From Thermosediminibacter oceani DSM 16646 (GTDB lineage: Bacteria > Bacillota > Thermosediminibacteria > Thermosediminibacterales > Thermosediminibacteraceae): DNA of 64,000 nt. The notes under the pieces are model-generated. The model made no database searches, was not told the origin of the DNA, and saw only the letters and a program-made list of their open reading frames with translations. The position numbers and the translations under genes were made by a program. This document shows, piece after piece, positions 35,177-45,259 of this stretch. How positions within the stretch are numbered: the stretch's first letter is position 1; each line of letters begins with the position of its first letter. The DNA is taken from NCBI RefSeq assembly GCF_000144645.1, contig NC_014377.1, positions 1,426,001-1,490,000 on the forward strand, in the 5' to 3' direction.

Positions 35177-36244
35177 TCAGACCGGAACCTTGTCCACATA
35201 AGGTGAAGTCATAAGGCTGAGCATGGCTCCGTAAGACATCCGGAATTCCACCACCGAACCCACTCTTATGTCCCGCTTTGCTCGGGTGACGTCAAGCAAA
35301 AGGTGATCGCTGCTTGCGCCTAGGATCTCTATGGATTCATCTAAAGGAATAAGCCCTTCTATCCTGCAGTCCTGCTTACCCAATGCTACTATAGCTCTCT
35401 TCATCGGCCCCCGGTCTTCAAAAACCGGTATATTTCCAAAAGCGTCCCGGCCTATCTCGCCGATTGGCTTGGAAGGCTTTACTTTTACTTCTATTATTTC
35501 TGCCTTCAATACCATAGTCGCCTGGGATGTCCCCGGCACGTTCCTGCCGTTAGTAGGGTCGGTTCCAAGGAGTATGCCTTCGCCGATTCTCAATTGGTTC
35601 ACGCCGGGAGCAATCCGCCCGTTTTCCACCAACTTCAGTGTAGCCGTATTGCCGCCGGAAATGGTTTTTACCCTGACCCCGTACCTTTTTTCAATATCCC
35701 TTGCCAAATCCACAAGAATCTTTGTATTTTCATAACTGGGCAGCACCCCGCCATAACATCCGACATTCGTCCCTAAGCCTTCAAATTCCACACCGGGCAT
35801 TTCTAGAATCCGTCCTACGACCTCAGGCACATCCTCGGGCATTACGCCTTCTCTGAGGTCGCCCACATCCACCATCAGGATAACCCTGTGGATCTTACCC
35901 AGGGCTCGTGCCTTTTCCGAAAGCAGGTCTATCACTTCCGGTTCGGAGTTGAAACTCCCATCAGCCCACCGCACAACTTCTTCAACTTCGGACGGCATGG
36001 GTATCCTTATGAGATATATCGGTATCTCCAGCCCTGAGCATTTCATATTTTTTATATTCTTTATACGGGAGTCCCCGAGCTTTTTGACACCCCCGTCCAC
36101 CATCGTCCTGACGACGGGCAGCAGGGCACAGAAACCTTTGGTAATTCCCATCACCTCGATGCCGGATCTTTTGCACAAATCTACGATGTACCTTGCATTT
36201 TCCCGGATCAGCGAGAGATTAATTTCGATCCTAGGATAGGTCAA
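35177..36244 (-). CDS. orr: Ornithine racemase (alanine-racemase fold)
   Basis: The PLP barrel of the alanine racemase type: the PLP lysine is in GITKGFCALLP (about residue 36). The sequence resembles the ornithine racemase of clostridial ornithine fermenters, which supplies D-ornithine for OraS/OraE. I chose TTG at 36244 (MTYPRIEIN) because GGAGGTG lies 6 bases upstream; the longer frame starts inside that site. A sigma-54-like promoter lies 28 bases before the start. Confidence 0.88.
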   Translation of the reverse strand: MTYPRIEINLSLIRENARYIVDLCKRSGIEVMGITKGFCALLPVVRTMVDGGVKKLGDSRIKNIKNMKCSGLEIPIYLIRIPMPSEVEEVVRWADGSFNSEPEVIDLLSEKARALGKIHRVILMVDVGDLREGVMPEDVPEVVGRILEMPGVEFEGLGTNVGCYGGVLPSYENTKILVDLARDIEKRYGVRVKTISGGNTATLKLVENGRIAPGVNQLRIGEGILLGTDPTNGRNVPGTSQATMVLKAEIIEVKVKPSKPIGEIGRDAFGNIPVFEDRGPMKRAIVALGKQDCRIEGLIPLDESIEILGASSDHLLLDVTRAKRDIRVGSVVEFRMSYGAMLSLMTSPYVDKVPV

Positions 36245-36271
36245 AGCAATCACCTCCAGCAAAATTCTTTA

Positions 36272-36287
36272 TGCAATTCTTATTCCA
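36272..36287 (-). promoter_or_regulatory. Possible sigma-54 promoter of orr
   Basis: TGGAAT, five bases and TTGCA keep the essential GG-N10-GC spacing on the minus strand. It overlaps the stop of the activator gene (36280), so transcription of orr could be raised separately from the activator. Confidence 0.5.
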
Positions 36288-37701
36288 TATTCAGCCTTCT
36301 CATCCTGTACTGGAGGGTCTGTCGCTTAACTTTCAATCTGTCTGCCGCCTTTGTCACGTTGCCGTTGCATTCTTTTATGGTCCTTTTAATGATTTCTTTT
36401 TCAATCTTACTAAGTATCTCGTCAAGGGAATAATTTTCTAATTCCATAAAGGCAAGAAGATCCGCTCCGGTTTTTTCCGACTTTCTGTTCAAATAATCGG
36501 TAATGTAAAACGGCAGGTGTTCTTCTTCTATCAAAGACTCATCTCCTATCATATTCATAGAACCCTCAATGACGTTCTCCAGTTCCCTCACGTTGCCGGG
36601 CCAGTTGTATTCCATAAAAATGCGTTTAACCGCCGGGGAAATGTCGATCACATTCCTGTTCAGTTTTTTGTTGAACTTATCTATAAAGTGGCGTGTGAGG
36701 AGGATTATGTCCTCTTTCCTTTCCCTCAGGGGCGGAATTTTCACGCAGACGACTCCCAGCCGGAAGAAGAGGTCTTTCCTTAATATTCCCTTTTCTACAG
36801 CCTGCAGAGGATCCTCATTGGTCGTAGCGATTATCCTTACGTTTACCGGTATGGTCCTGGTATCGCCGATCCTCCTTACACAACCTTCCTGCAGTACTCT
36901 CAAGAGTTTTGCCTGAAGGTTTATGCCCATGGAATTTATCTCATCTAAAAGCAGGGTACCTCCGTGGGCCTGCTCAAAAAGCCCGGGTCTGTCCACCGCG
37001 CCGGTAAAGCTCCCTTTTACCGTACCGAACAGGATCCCCTCAAGAAGGCTTTCTGGGAGTGCTGCACAGTTCTGTGCGATAAAAGGCCTTCCTTTTCGCG
37101 GACTTGCGTTGTGTATGCTATGTGCGAACAACTCTTTTCCTGTACCCGTTTCTCCGAATATTAGCACCGAAGAAGAGGTCATAGAGGCTTTCCTCGCCAT
37201 GTGGATCGCTTTTGTAATCGCCGGACTTTCGCCGATTATGTCTTCAAAAGTAAACCTGGTAAACGGGTGGGGCATTTCCCGTGAAACTTTTATTTTTGTA
37301 GAATCCTGTAAAAATACCACCTTTTCTGCCATTTCCCTGAGTTTTGTAATATCTTTGGCGATTTCCACGGCTCCCATTATTTTATTGCCTTTCTTCAGCG
37401 GCAGCGTGGTGTTGATGGTGGTTATCCGCTGTCCCCTGTAGTTAAAATAGGTTTGCACGCGATCGACAATAGCTTCTCCCGTTTTCAGCACCCTGAATAG
37501 GGTGCTGGTCTCACGGTTAAGTGATGGAAACACCTCCAGCAGTTTTTTGCCTATGACGGCGTCGGGGTCAAGCCTCTCCAGCCTGCCCATAGCCGCATTA
37601 TAAAAAACCGTATTTCCCTCGCGGTCTACTATATGGATACCAACATCCAGGCTGTTGAGTATCTCATCGTAAAATTCGTTCAGAAATTCGGCGGACATCA
37701 T
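36280..37701 (-). CDS. Sigma-54-dependent activator with PAS domain (RocR-like)
   Basis: Domains in order: PAS sensor (about residues 10-120), AAA+ ATPase (150-385) with Walker A GETGTGKE (183-190) and Walker B LLLDE (250-254), and a Fis-type helix-turn-helix (about 445-470). The sigma-54 contact loop reads GSFTGA (230-235) instead of the common GAFTGA. Its neighbours and the sigma-54 promoter at 33554 make it the likely activator of ornithine breakdown. The ligand of the PAS domain is unknown. Confidence 0.9.
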   Translation of the reverse strand: MMSAEFLNEFYDEILNSLDVGIHIVDREGNTVFYNAAMGRLERLDPDAVIGKKLLEVFPSLNRETSTLFRVLKTGEAIVDRVQTYFNYRGQRITTINTTLPLKKGNKIMGAVEIAKDITKLREMAEKVVFLQDSTKIKVSREMPHPFTRFTFEDIIGESPAITKAIHMARKASMTSSSVLIFGETGTGKELFAHSIHNASPRKGRPFIAQNCAALPESLLEGILFGTVKGSFTGAVDRPGLFEQAHGGTLLLDEINSMGINLQAKLLRVLQEGCVRRIGDTRTIPVNVRIIATTNEDPLQAVEKGILRKDLFFRLGVVCVKIPPLRERKEDIILLTRHFIDKFNKKLNRNVIDISPAVKRIFMEYNWPGNVRELENVIEGSMNMIGDESLIEEEHLPFYITDYLNRKSEKTGADLLAFMELENYSLDEILSKIEKEIIKRTIKECNGNVTKAADRLKVKRQTLQYRMRRLNME

Positions 37702-37719
37702 TCTTCCACCTCTTGTAGG

Positions 37720-38097
37720 CTACCTCACCCTGTCGCAGACACTTTCCCAGTCACATCCCCGGCAGAAAGAAGAAAACCAGTGCTCCGGCGCCGACTTTAT
37801 TTTTTCTTTTAATTTCAACCAATTTACCCTTTGTCCCGCGCTGATTTTCAGGAAACTCAAAGCTTTGCCGTCAAGTTGCCTGATCTCCTGGTCGGCACCC
37901 TCCTTATGAGCACAGCGGTTTCCCGAAAGGTACGGACACGCCCTGCACACATCGTCGGGGCCCTCTACCACTTCGATTTCCTCACCGCGGCCGGCCCTAT
38001 CGACCAATCCCTTCAGGTTATCGACAAATTCCCTGTTGTAACCTTCACCCTGGAAAAAATGGAGGCATATTAGGTGATGTCCCCTGAACCTTATCAT
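37720..38097 (-). CDS. DUF1284 Cys-rich protein
   Basis: The N-terminal RFRGHHLICLHFFQGEGY is the DUF1284 signature. Cysteines in CRACPYLSGNRC and FCRGCDWESVC could bind an iron-sulfur cluster or zinc. The function is unknown. Its start overlaps the stop of the thioredoxin-like gene by 4 bases, so the two are probably made together. Confidence 0.85.
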   Translation of the reverse strand: MIRFRGHHLICLHFFQGEGYNREFVDNLKGLVDRAGRGEEIEVVEGPDDVCRACPYLSGNRCAHKEGADQEIRQLDGKALSFLKISAGQRVNWLKLKEKIKSAPEHWFSSFCRGCDWESVCDRVR

Positions 38098-38627
38098 CTT
38101 TCACCATCCCCTGCTTTTTTTGAACCTTCAATTATTTGAAGAAAATCACCGGCTATGACCTCCGAGTATTTACCCTGCCTGTATTCCCTGCGGGCCACTA
38201 TAATGTCCGGCTGGTATCCCCTGGCGTAGATGTCTTTTAACATTTGGGGAATCTCCACAAAAGCGCCGAGCTCTTCGTACTTCTCGTTCAGGAAAATAAA
38301 GGTAGGTATCCGGGGCTTGCCTTCGTACTTATACTTTTCCAGGAAATCCTCATAGCCTTCTCTCGGGAGTATTGCAAAATCAATCAATCCGTTGATTTCG
38401 GCAATTTTCTTAAGAACCGGCAGGCTGACTATACAGTCGGGACACCAGGGTTCGGCAAAGACCAGTACCCGGATTTTTTCTGTTATTTTCTCAATCCGTT
38501 CCAGCGTCTTTTCCGAAAGTTTAATATCCTCGTAGCATTTCTCAAATTCCCGCCTGTATTTTTGGTCGGCCTCTTCTAAAAATTCATTGTATTTTATACC
38601 TTTTTCATACAATTCTCTCATCAACAT
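38094..38627 (-). CDS. Thioredoxin-family protein with WCPDC site
   Basis: A helical N-terminal region of about 55 residues is followed by a thioredoxin fold with active site PWCPDC (about residues 64-69) and the cis-Pro segment RIPTFIFLNEKYEELG. It probably exchanges disulfides in the cytoplasm. I chose ATG at 38627 (MLMREL) because GGGAGGTGGGA lies 6 bases upstream; the longer frame starts inside that site. It overlaps the DUF1284 gene. Confidence 0.82.
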   Translation of the reverse strand: MLMRELYEKGIKYNEFLEEADQKYRREFEKCYEDIKLSEKTLERIEKITEKIRVLVFAEPWCPDCIVSLPVLKKIAEINGLIDFAILPREGYEDFLEKYKYEGKPRIPTFIFLNEKYEELGAFVEIPQMLKDIYARGYQPDIIVARREYRQGKYSEVIAGDFLQIIEGSKKAGDGER

Positions 38628-38746
38628 AAAGTATCCCACCTCCCGTCTCATTATAACATACTTGCCATGCCTGTGAAATCAAAAAAATTGTATATTTAGA
38701 AGCTATATGTTAAGATAAAAATAACACAGCGCAGGGGGAAATTGCC

Positions 38747-40096
38747 ATGGAGCTTAATGTAAAAATTCCCGTAATAGTAAAGCAAATATGCCTTGAATTA
38801 AATACCCGGGGTCATCAGGCTTTCGTTGTGGGAGGTGCTTTGAGGGACATAATACTCGGGCGCGAAAGCCCCGATTACGATATAGCCACCGACGCTCTGC
38901 CGGAAAGGATTGCTTCCATATTCGCCGACGCAATTCCTTACGGCAATTTCGGCACAATGCTTTTAATTCGCGGCAACACGAAGATCGAAGTGACACCCTT
39001 TAGAGACGACGCTCCCGGCAGAAAACCACATTATACTTTCGGAGGCACGATTTATACCGACCTGGCCCGCAGGGATTTTACCATAAATTCCATGGCTTAC
39101 GACCCTATCACAGGCCAATTCATCGACCCCTTTGGAGGTCTTAACGACTTGAAGGCACGTACAATCAGGTGTACCGGCTCTACAAAAAGGGTCTGGGAAG
39201 ACCCACTGCGGGCTTTAAGAGCCGCCAGGTTTCAGGCTCAGCTGGGTTTTGCAATAGAACCGTCTACCATGTATTCCCTCAAAGCCTACGCATCAATGCT
39301 GGACACTATTTCCCGGGAAAGGATAAGAGACGAACTGTCGAAGTTAATCACATCCGACCATCCCTTCGATGGCCTGGTGACTCTGGTGGTAACCGGACTG
39401 ATGAATTACATAATACCCGAACTAATGGAAGGCATGGGGATGAGGCACTTTAACAAGCCCGCCGACGTCCTGGAACACAACCTGCTGGCCTGCAGGTATG
39501 TCAAAAACTCCCTTCACCTGCGCCTCGCTGCATTGCTCCACGATGTGGGAAAGCCCGGGTGTGCCGTAGAGGGTAAAAAAGGACTCGAATTTCCCGGTCA
39601 TCATCTCAAATCCGTGGAAACGGCAAAGCACATACTGAAAAATCTCAGATTCGACAGTAAGACAATAAAAAAAGTGCTGCTGTTGATAGAGCACCATATG
39701 TTCGTATACTCGCCGGATTCACCCCTCTCGGAAGCAAGGCGGCTGATTTCCAGGGTGGGCTGGCAAAACATATACGACCTTATTGAACTCAGGATGGCCG
39801 ACCGGCTGGCCAGCGGTTTCAATGAGGCCGCTGGCCCAGGTCTAAAGAAACTCATAAACGACCTGGAAGAGTTGAAAAAGGAGAACTCCGATTACAAAAT
39901 CAAGGACCTGGCCGTATCCGGAAAAGAACTCATCGAAACTCTAGGAATCCGGTCGGGGCCTATAGTGGGCAAACTCCTGAACAGGCTTCTGGAAGATGTT
40001 ATCGAAAACCCGGAACTCAATAGCAAGCGGACTTTACTTGAACTTGCTGAAAAGTATTTAAAGGAGGAGTTATATGAGGATAGGCATTATCAGTGA
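38747..40096 (+). CDS. cca: CCA tRNA nucleotidyltransferase with HD domain
   Basis: A class II polymerase-beta-like head: VVGGALRDIILGR (27-39) and the metal pair in DYDIATDA (43-50), then DFTINSMAYDP. An HD domain follows (LLHDVGKPG near residue 264, IEHHMF near 312). It adds or repairs the CCA end of tRNAs; the HD part may have phosphatase or phosphodiesterase activity. It overlaps the next gene by 23 bases. Confidence 0.9.
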   Translation: MELNVKIPVIVKQICLELNTRGHQAFVVGGALRDIILGRESPDYDIATDALPERIASIFADAIPYGNFGTMLLIRGNTKIEVTPFRDDAPGRKPHYTFGGTIYTDLARRDFTINSMAYDPITGQFIDPFGGLNDLKARTIRCTGSTKRVWEDPLRALRAARFQAQLGFAIEPSTMYSLKAYASMLDTISRERIRDELSKLITSDHPFDGLVTLVVTGLMNYIIPELMEGMGMRHFNKPADVLEHNLLACRYVKNSLHLRLAALLHDVGKPGCAVEGKKGLEFPGHHLKSVETAKHILKNLRFDSKTIKKVLLLIEHHMFVYSPDSPLSEARRLISRVGWQNIYDLIELRMADRLASGFNEAAGPGLKKLINDLEELKKENSDYKIKDLAVSGKELIETLGIRSGPIVGKLLNRLLEDVIENPELNSKRTLLELAEKYLKEELYEDRHYQ

Positions 40097-40622
40097 CACG
40101 CACGGCAGCCCCACGGCTTTTCGGAAGGCGCTGGGTGTCCTGGGCCGGTGCAACTTCATACTCCATGCCGGCGACGTACTTTACCACGGCCCCAGGAATC
40201 CCCTGCCCGAAGGCTATAACCCGAAAGAGCTGGCGGAAATTATAAACGGCATCGATATTCCTTTGCTGATAGCAGCCGGAAACTGCGACGCACCCATCGA
40301 CCAGATGCTAATATCAGTCCCTATCCAGTCGCCCTATACGATGCTTTGCTTTGACAACCACCGGCTGCTCCTGACCCACGGCCACGACTTGAGCGAAGAA
40401 AATCTCGAAGAGCTTGCCGCCAGATGGAAAATCGACATACTGGTCACCGGCCACACCCATGTGAAGGGCATAAAAAAATTGCCCGGCCTCACTCACATAA
40501 ACCCCGGTTCTTGCTCGCTACCCAAGGATGGCATACCCTCGGTGGGGTTGATAGACGGTTCACGGGTTTTACTGATTAACCTGGATACCGGCCAGGCACT
40601 GCAGGAAGAAGAATTAAATTGA
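40074..40622 (+). CDS. YfcE-type metallophosphodiesterase
   Basis: All metallophosphoesterase motifs are present: SDTHGS (7-12), HAGDVLYHG (about 33-41), AAGNCD, LTHGHD and TGHTHVKG. YfcE-like enzymes cleave phosphodiesters with Mn2+; the cellular substrate is unknown. The ATG at 40074 follows GGAGGAGTT inside the end of cca, so translation is coupled. Confidence 0.87.
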   Translation: MRIGIISDTHGSPTAFRKALGVLGRCNFILHAGDVLYHGPRNPLPEGYNPKELAEIINGIDIPLLIAAGNCDAPIDQMLISVPIQSPYTMLCFDNHRLLLTHGHDLSEENLEELAARWKIDILVTGHTHVKGIKKLPGLTHINPGSCSLPKDGIPSVGLIDGSRVLLINLDTGQALQEEELN

Positions 40623-40648
40623 ACATGAACCCTTTCAACCGGTGATTT

Positions 40649-40728
40649 AACCCGGCCGCTCAAAGCCCGGAGGCTGTAACTCCCGTATTCCGAGTTGGGG
40701 GTTTTCCCGCCGGGAGCGGCCGGGTTTT
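40649..40728. terminator. Large structured hairpin between cca/yfcE and purD
   Basis: A 13-bp outer stem (40649-40661 with 40714-40726) encloses a 52-base GC-rich interior that can form smaller hairpins. The plus strand continues GTTTTAAATT. It separates convergent transcription units and is larger than an ordinary terminator. Confidence 0.6.
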
Positions 40729-40758
40729 AAATTAACGGTTTCCTTTTTTACATCGATT

Positions 40759-42012
40759 TTAAAGTCCTATATCCTTTCTGTAATGCATCCCGTCAAAGCG
40801 GATCCTCGAAACCGCCCGGTAGGCGATTTCCCTTGCCTCTTCCTCTGTCCTCCCCAGGGCCGTTACACCCAGCACCCTTCCGCCCGCTGTGATTATTTTC
40901 CCATCCTTTAAAGCTGTACCCGCGTGAAAAACCATCGCACCTTCCCCTTCGGCATCTTCAATCCCGGCGATTTCCTTCCCTTTTTCGTAGTCCCCCGGAT
41001 AGCCCGCCGATGCCAGTACGACGCAGACGGCCTTTTCACCGGTCCAATTTATATTGCATTCGGAAAGCCTGCCTTCAATAACGGCTTCTATAACGTCGAC
41101 CAGGTCGGTTTTCAACCTGGGTACCACCACCTGGGTCTCCGGATCGCCGAACCTGCAGTTGAATTCAAGCACCTTCGGACCTTTAGAAGTCAGCATGAGG
41201 CCCGCATAGAGCACCCCTTTGAAGGGAATGCCTTCCAGGCGCATGGCTTCGAGGGTTTTTTGGATTATATTTTTATTCACGTATTCCGAAACATCGGGAG
41301 TATAATAATGCGCTGGAGAGACGGCCCCCATACCACCGGTATTCGGTCCGCGATCTTTGTCGTAAGCCCTCTTGTAATCCCTGCTGCACTCCATGGGCAC
41401 GGCAGTAACTCCATCGCAAAAAGCTAACACCGTCACCTCGCGTCCTTCCAGAAACTCCTCGATAACCACCCTCCTGCCGGAATCGCCGAAAATCCCGTCT
41501 TTCATTATCGACTTCACGGCGTCAAGAGCTTCTTCCCTTTCCCGGGCCACCATAACACCCTTGCCGGCGGCAAGACCTTCGGCTTTTATCACCAGCGGAG
41601 TTTCAGCCTCCCTTATATACCGGCCCGCTTCCTCGGGATCGTCGAAAACCCGGTAGTCCGCCGTAGGGATGCCGTATTTTTTCATTAGTTCCTTGGCAAA
41701 CACTTTGCTGCCCTCGATTCTTGCGGCGGCCTTAGAAGGTCCGAATATCCTGAGCCCCCGCTTCTCGAACTCATCGACTATACCCGCAACCAGCGGAGCT
41801 TCCGGGCCCACAACGGTAAGGTCGATGCCCTGCTTCTGGGCAAAACCGGCAAGGCCTTTTACGTCTTCGGCCTTTATATCAACGCATTGGGCCAGCGCCG
41901 CTATGCCCGCATTGCCCGGTAAACAAAAGATCTTCTTTACCCTGGGGCTTTGGGCTATCTTCCAGACCAGGGCATGTTCCCTGCCGCCGCCGCCAACTAC
42001 CAGCACCTTCAT
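40759..42012 (-). CDS. purD: Phosphoribosylamine-glycine ligase
   Basis: PurD joins glycine to phosphoribosylamine with ATP, step 2 of purine synthesis. The N-terminal [15 protein letters not shown] (4-18) and the ATP-grasp region with [13 protein letters not shown] and [12 protein letters not shown] are family marks. It is the last gene of the ten-gene pur operon, 18 bases after purH. Confidence 0.96.
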   Translation of the reverse strand: MKVLVVGGGGREHALVWKIAQSPRVKKIFCLPGNAGIAALAQCVDIKAEDVKGLAGFAQKQGIDLTVVGPEAPLVAGIVDEFEKRGLRIFGPSKAAARIEGSKVFAKELMKKYGIPTADYRVFDDPEEAGRYIREAETPLVIKAEGLAAGKGVMVAREREEALDAVKSIMKDGIFGDSGRRVVIEEFLEGREVTVLAFCDGVTAVPMECSRDYKRAYDKDRGPNTGGMGAVSPAHYYTPDVSEYVNKNIIQKTLEAMRLEGIPFKGVLYAGLMLTSKGPKVLEFNCRFGDPETQVVVPRLKTDLVDVIEAVIEGRLSECNINWTGEKAVCVVLASAGYPGDYEKGKEIAGIEDAEGEGAMVFHAGTALKDGKIITAGGRVLGVTALGRTEEEAREIAYRAVSRIRFDGMHYRKDIGL

Positions 42013-42030
42013 TCTTATATTCCCCCTCTT

Positions 42031-43590
42031 TCAGTGCTTGAAATGCCTTACGCCGGTGAATACAATTGCAATGCCTCTTTCATCGGCAGCTCTGATGGAT
42101 TCCTCGTCCCTAACGGAACCTCCCGGCTGAATGATAGCGGTAATTCCGGCTGCTGCCGCGGCTTCCACCACGTCCGGGAAGGGGAAGAAGGCATCCGAAG
42201 CCAGTACGGCACCTCTTGCCCTTTCGCCTGCCTGAGCTATGCTCTGCCGGGTAGGCCATATTCGGTTTACCTGACCCATTCCCATTCCCACGGTGGTCCT
42301 GTCTTTCGCCAGCACTATGGCGTTGGATTTAACGTGTTTTACCACCTTCCAGGCAAACAGAAGATCCCTCATTTCCGTTTCGGTGGGCGGCCTCTTGGTT
42401 ACAACTTTAAGGTCTTTTTCGTCAAAGTCCTTTACGTCTGGTTCCTGGACCAGCAGGCCGCCGCTTACCCTTTTGAGGTCCCAGCCGCGGTTTTTCTTTC
42501 CCGCCATATCCACTTGAAGAAGCCTCAGGTTTTTCCTGGCCTTCAGGATTTCAAGGGCGTCCTGGTTGAACCCGGGAGCTATTACGATTTCCAGGAATAT
42601 CTTTAAAAGTTCTTCAGCTGTCGCCGCATCAACGGGCCGGTTCAGCGCCACGATCCCGCCGAAAATGGAGACCGGATCGGCGGCGTATGCCTTTAAATAG
42701 GCTTCGCGCAGGTCAGCGCCGCAGGCGGCTCCGCAGGGATTCGTATGCTTTACCGCCACGGCACAGGGTTCTTCAAATTCCAGGACCAGCGCCAGAGCTG
42801 CGTCGGCGTCGTTTATGTTGTTAAAGGAAAGTTCCTTGCCGGACAGCTGCTTCGCCCCGGCGATGGTGCCGGTATCCCTCATATCCTTGTAAAGGGCCGC
42901 CATCTGGTGGGGATTTTCCCCGTACCTGAGATCCTGCAACTTTTCAAAAGCAAGCGTAAGGTTTTTGGGAAAAATGCTTTGAGTTCTTCCTTTTTCCTCT
43001 CCCTCAACGGTACGCCTTAGATAGTCCGAAATCACAGCATCGTAATGGGCGGTATATTCGAAGGCCTTGAGAGCCAGCTGCCTGCGAAAACTGCCGTCGA
43101 CGTCCCCTTTCTTCCTCAGTTGCTCAAGCACCGCCGGGTAATCCTCCGGATCGCATACCACTATAACGTGCTCGTGGTTTTTGGCGGCTGAGCGCAGCAT
43201 GGCCGGCCCGCCTATATCTATATTTTCAACGGCTTCGTCCAAGGTGACGCCGGGCTTTTCGATGGTTTGCTTGAAAGGGTAAAGATTTACGGCCACCAGA
43301 TCTATTGGCTGAATGCCGAGCTCTTCAATTTCCTTTAAATGTATATCCTTATTCCGGATGGCCAGTATAGCGCCGTGGATTTTGGGGTGAAGGGTCTTGA
43401 CCCTACCGTCGAGTATTTCTGGAAAACCGGTCACTTCCGATACCGGCGTAACTTTGACGCCGTTTTCTTCAAGAGTTTTTGCGGTCCCTCCGGTGGAGAT
43501 TATTTCCACGCCCATTTCTAAAAGGCCTCTGGCAAAATCCACAACACCGGTTTTATCCGATACGGATATCAAAGCCCGCCTGATCATCAA
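42031..43590 (-). CDS. purH: AICAR transformylase / IMP cyclohydrolase
   Basis: The bifunctional enzyme of the last two steps to IMP. The N-terminal MGS-like cyclohydrolase (1-190) has [10 protein letters not shown] and [15 protein letters not shown]. The C-terminal transformylase (about 200-519) has [11 protein letters not shown] and [10 protein letters not shown]. The start overlaps the purN stop by 4 bases. Confidence 0.96.
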   Translation of the reverse strand: MMIRRALISVSDKTGVVDFARGLLEMGVEIISTGGTAKTLEENGVKVTPVSEVTGFPEILDGRVKTLHPKIHGAILAIRNKDIHLKEIEELGIQPIDLVAVNLYPFKQTIEKPGVTLDEAVENIDIGGPAMLRSAAKNHEHVIVVCDPEDYPAVLEQLRKKGDVDGSFRRQLALKAFEYTAHYDAVISDYLRRTVEGEEKGRTQSIFPKNLTLAFEKLQDLRYGENPHQMAALYKDMRDTGTIAGAKQLSGKELSFNNINDADAALALVLEFEEPCAVAVKHTNPCGAACGADLREAYLKAYAADPVSIFGGIVALNRPVDAATAEELLKIFLEIVIAPGFNQDALEILKARKNLRLLQVDMAGKKNRGWDLKRVSGGLLVQEPDVKDFDEKDLKVVTKRPPTETEMRDLLFAWKVVKHVKSNAIVLAKDRTTVGMGMGQVNRIWPTRQSIAQAGERARGAVLASDAFFPFPDVVEAAAAAGITAIIQPGGSVRDEESIRAADERGIAIVFTGVRHFKH

Positions 43591-44222
43591 AGCTCCTCCT
43601 TCCTTATCAAAACCCTCCTGCCCGCCACCTGAAGCCTGTTTTCTGCGTAGAGCTTTATGGCTTCGGGCAGGAGCTCGTGTTCGACTTTCAACACCCTGGC
43701 AGCCAGACTTTCGGGGGTATCGTCGTCTTCCACCGCTACGGCCTTCTGGAGAATGATTGGCCCCGTATCGGTTCCCTCGTCCACGAAATGGACAGTCGCG
43801 CCGGTCACCTTGACCCCGTACTCCAGAACTGCCCTGTGCACCCGAATGCCGTAGAAACCCTTGCCGCAGAAGGATGGTATTAGCGAGGGGTGAATGTTGA
43901 TTATCCTCCCTGAAAAGGCCCTAACGAAACGGGGGGATAGCACCTTTATGAAACCGGCCAGCACCACGAGATCCACTCCGGCCCAATTTAGCAACTTGAT
44001 CATCTCTTCTTCATACTCTTCGGCACGACCGTGATCCTCTGGACGAACGACAAAGGTCCTTATGCCGCAGTTTTTCGCCCTTTCCAGGGCGTACACCCCG
44101 TCCCTGCTGGATACGACCACCTCGACGGCGGCCTTTAAGTATCCCGATTTAATACTGTCTATTATCGCCTGAAGGTTGGTCCCGTTTCCCGAAACCAGAA
44201 CTCCAAGCTTTAACGCCGGCAA
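43587..44222 (-). CDS. purN: Phosphoribosylglycinamide formyltransferase
   Basis: PurN formylates GAR with 10-formyl-THF. The phosphate loop [11 protein letters not shown] (9-19), catalytic [11 protein letters not shown] and [10 protein letters not shown] segments are clear. It overlaps purM by 13 bases and purH by 4. Confidence 0.95.
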   Translation of the reverse strand: MPALKLGVLVSGNGTNLQAIIDSIKSGYLKAAVEVVVSSRDGVYALERAKNCGIRTFVVRPEDHGRAEEYEEEMIKLLNWAGVDLVVLAGFIKVLSPRFVRAFSGRIINIHPSLIPSFCGKGFYGIRVHRAVLEYGVKVTGATVHFVDEGTDTGPIILQKAVAVEDDDTPESLAARVLKVEHELLPEAIKLYAENRLQVAGRRVLIRKEEL

Positions 44223-45247
44223 AATACCACCCCGCCTTCACCCCTGCATATTTCACCTATGTTCCAGGCTTTCAATCCCCGGTTACGGCATAATTTAATG
44301 ACTTTATCGGCTTCCTCTTCCGGTGCCACGACGACAAAACCTATACCCATGTTGAAAGTCCTGTACATCTCCGCTTTCTCCACATTTCCCATCTTCTGAA
44401 GGATCGAAAATACCGGGGGGATATCCCAGGACCCTTCGTTTATCCTGAACTCCAGTCCTCCGGGCAGGATGCGGGGCAGGTTGTCGATAAAACCGCCTCC
44501 GGTTATGTGGGCCATACCGTGGATTTCCAGTCCCTCAAGTTCCCTAACGATAGCAGCGTAAATTCTCGTCGGTGTCAGGAGTTCTTCGCCGACGGTCCGC
44601 CCAAGTTCATCAATGTAGGTGTTTACGGTAAGGCCTCCCCGGTCAAAAAGTATTTTTCTCGCCAGCGAATAGCCGTTGCTGTGCAGTCCCGACGAAGCTA
44701 TGCCCAAGACTATATCTTTCTCTTTTATCTTCGACCCGTCGATTATCCTGTCTTTATTCACCACTCCCACGGCAAAACCGGCCAGGTCGTACTCGTTGTC
44801 GCCGTAAAACCCGGGCATCTCGGCAGTTTCGCCACCAATAAGGGCGCACCCGGCTTCCCTGCAGCCCTGAGCGACGCCTTTCACGATGTCCGCGATCTTT
44901 TCGGGTTCAAGTCTCCCGGTGGCGATATAGTCCAGGAAAAACAACGGCTCGGCGCCGTGGACCAGTATGTCGTTGACGCACATGGCCACGCAATCGATGC
45001 CTACGGTGTCGTGTTTGTCCATCATAAAAGCTATTTTGAGTTTGGTTCCCACTCCGTCCGCCCCCGACACCAGGACCGGCCGCCGGTACTTTCCCACGTC
45101 GAGCTCGAAGAAACCTCCGAAGCCGCCGATGTCTCCCAGTACCCCGCATCTATGGGTTGACTCGATTTGAGGTTTTATTAGTTTTACGGCCCTGTTGCCC
45201 TCATCCACATCCACCCCGGCTTCCCTGTATGTCATCTTTTCATCCAT
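44210..45247 (-). CDS. purM: Phosphoribosylformylglycinamidine cyclo-ligase
   Basis: PurM closes the imidazole ring to AIR with ATP. Family marks: [35 protein letters not shown] and [13 protein letters not shown]. The length (345 aa) is standard. It starts 12 bases after purF. Confidence 0.96.
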   Translation of the reverse strand: MDEKMTYREAGVDVDEGNRAVKLIKPQIESTHRCGVLGDIGGFGGFFELDVGKYRRPVLVSGADGVGTKLKIAFMMDKHDTVGIDCVAMCVNDILVHGAEPLFFLDYIATGRLEPEKIADIVKGVAQGCREAGCALIGGETAEMPGFYGDNEYDLAGFAVGVVNKDRIIDGSKIKEKDIVLGIASSGLHSNGYSLARKILFDRGGLTVNTYIDELGRTVGEELLTPTRIYAAIVRELEGLEIHGMAHITGGGFIDNLPRILPGGLEFRINEGSWDIPPVFSILQKMGNVEKAEMYRTFNMGIGFVVVAPEEEADKVIKLCRNRGLKAWNIGEICRGEGGVVFCRR

Positions 45248-45259
45248 AAGCCATCTCTC

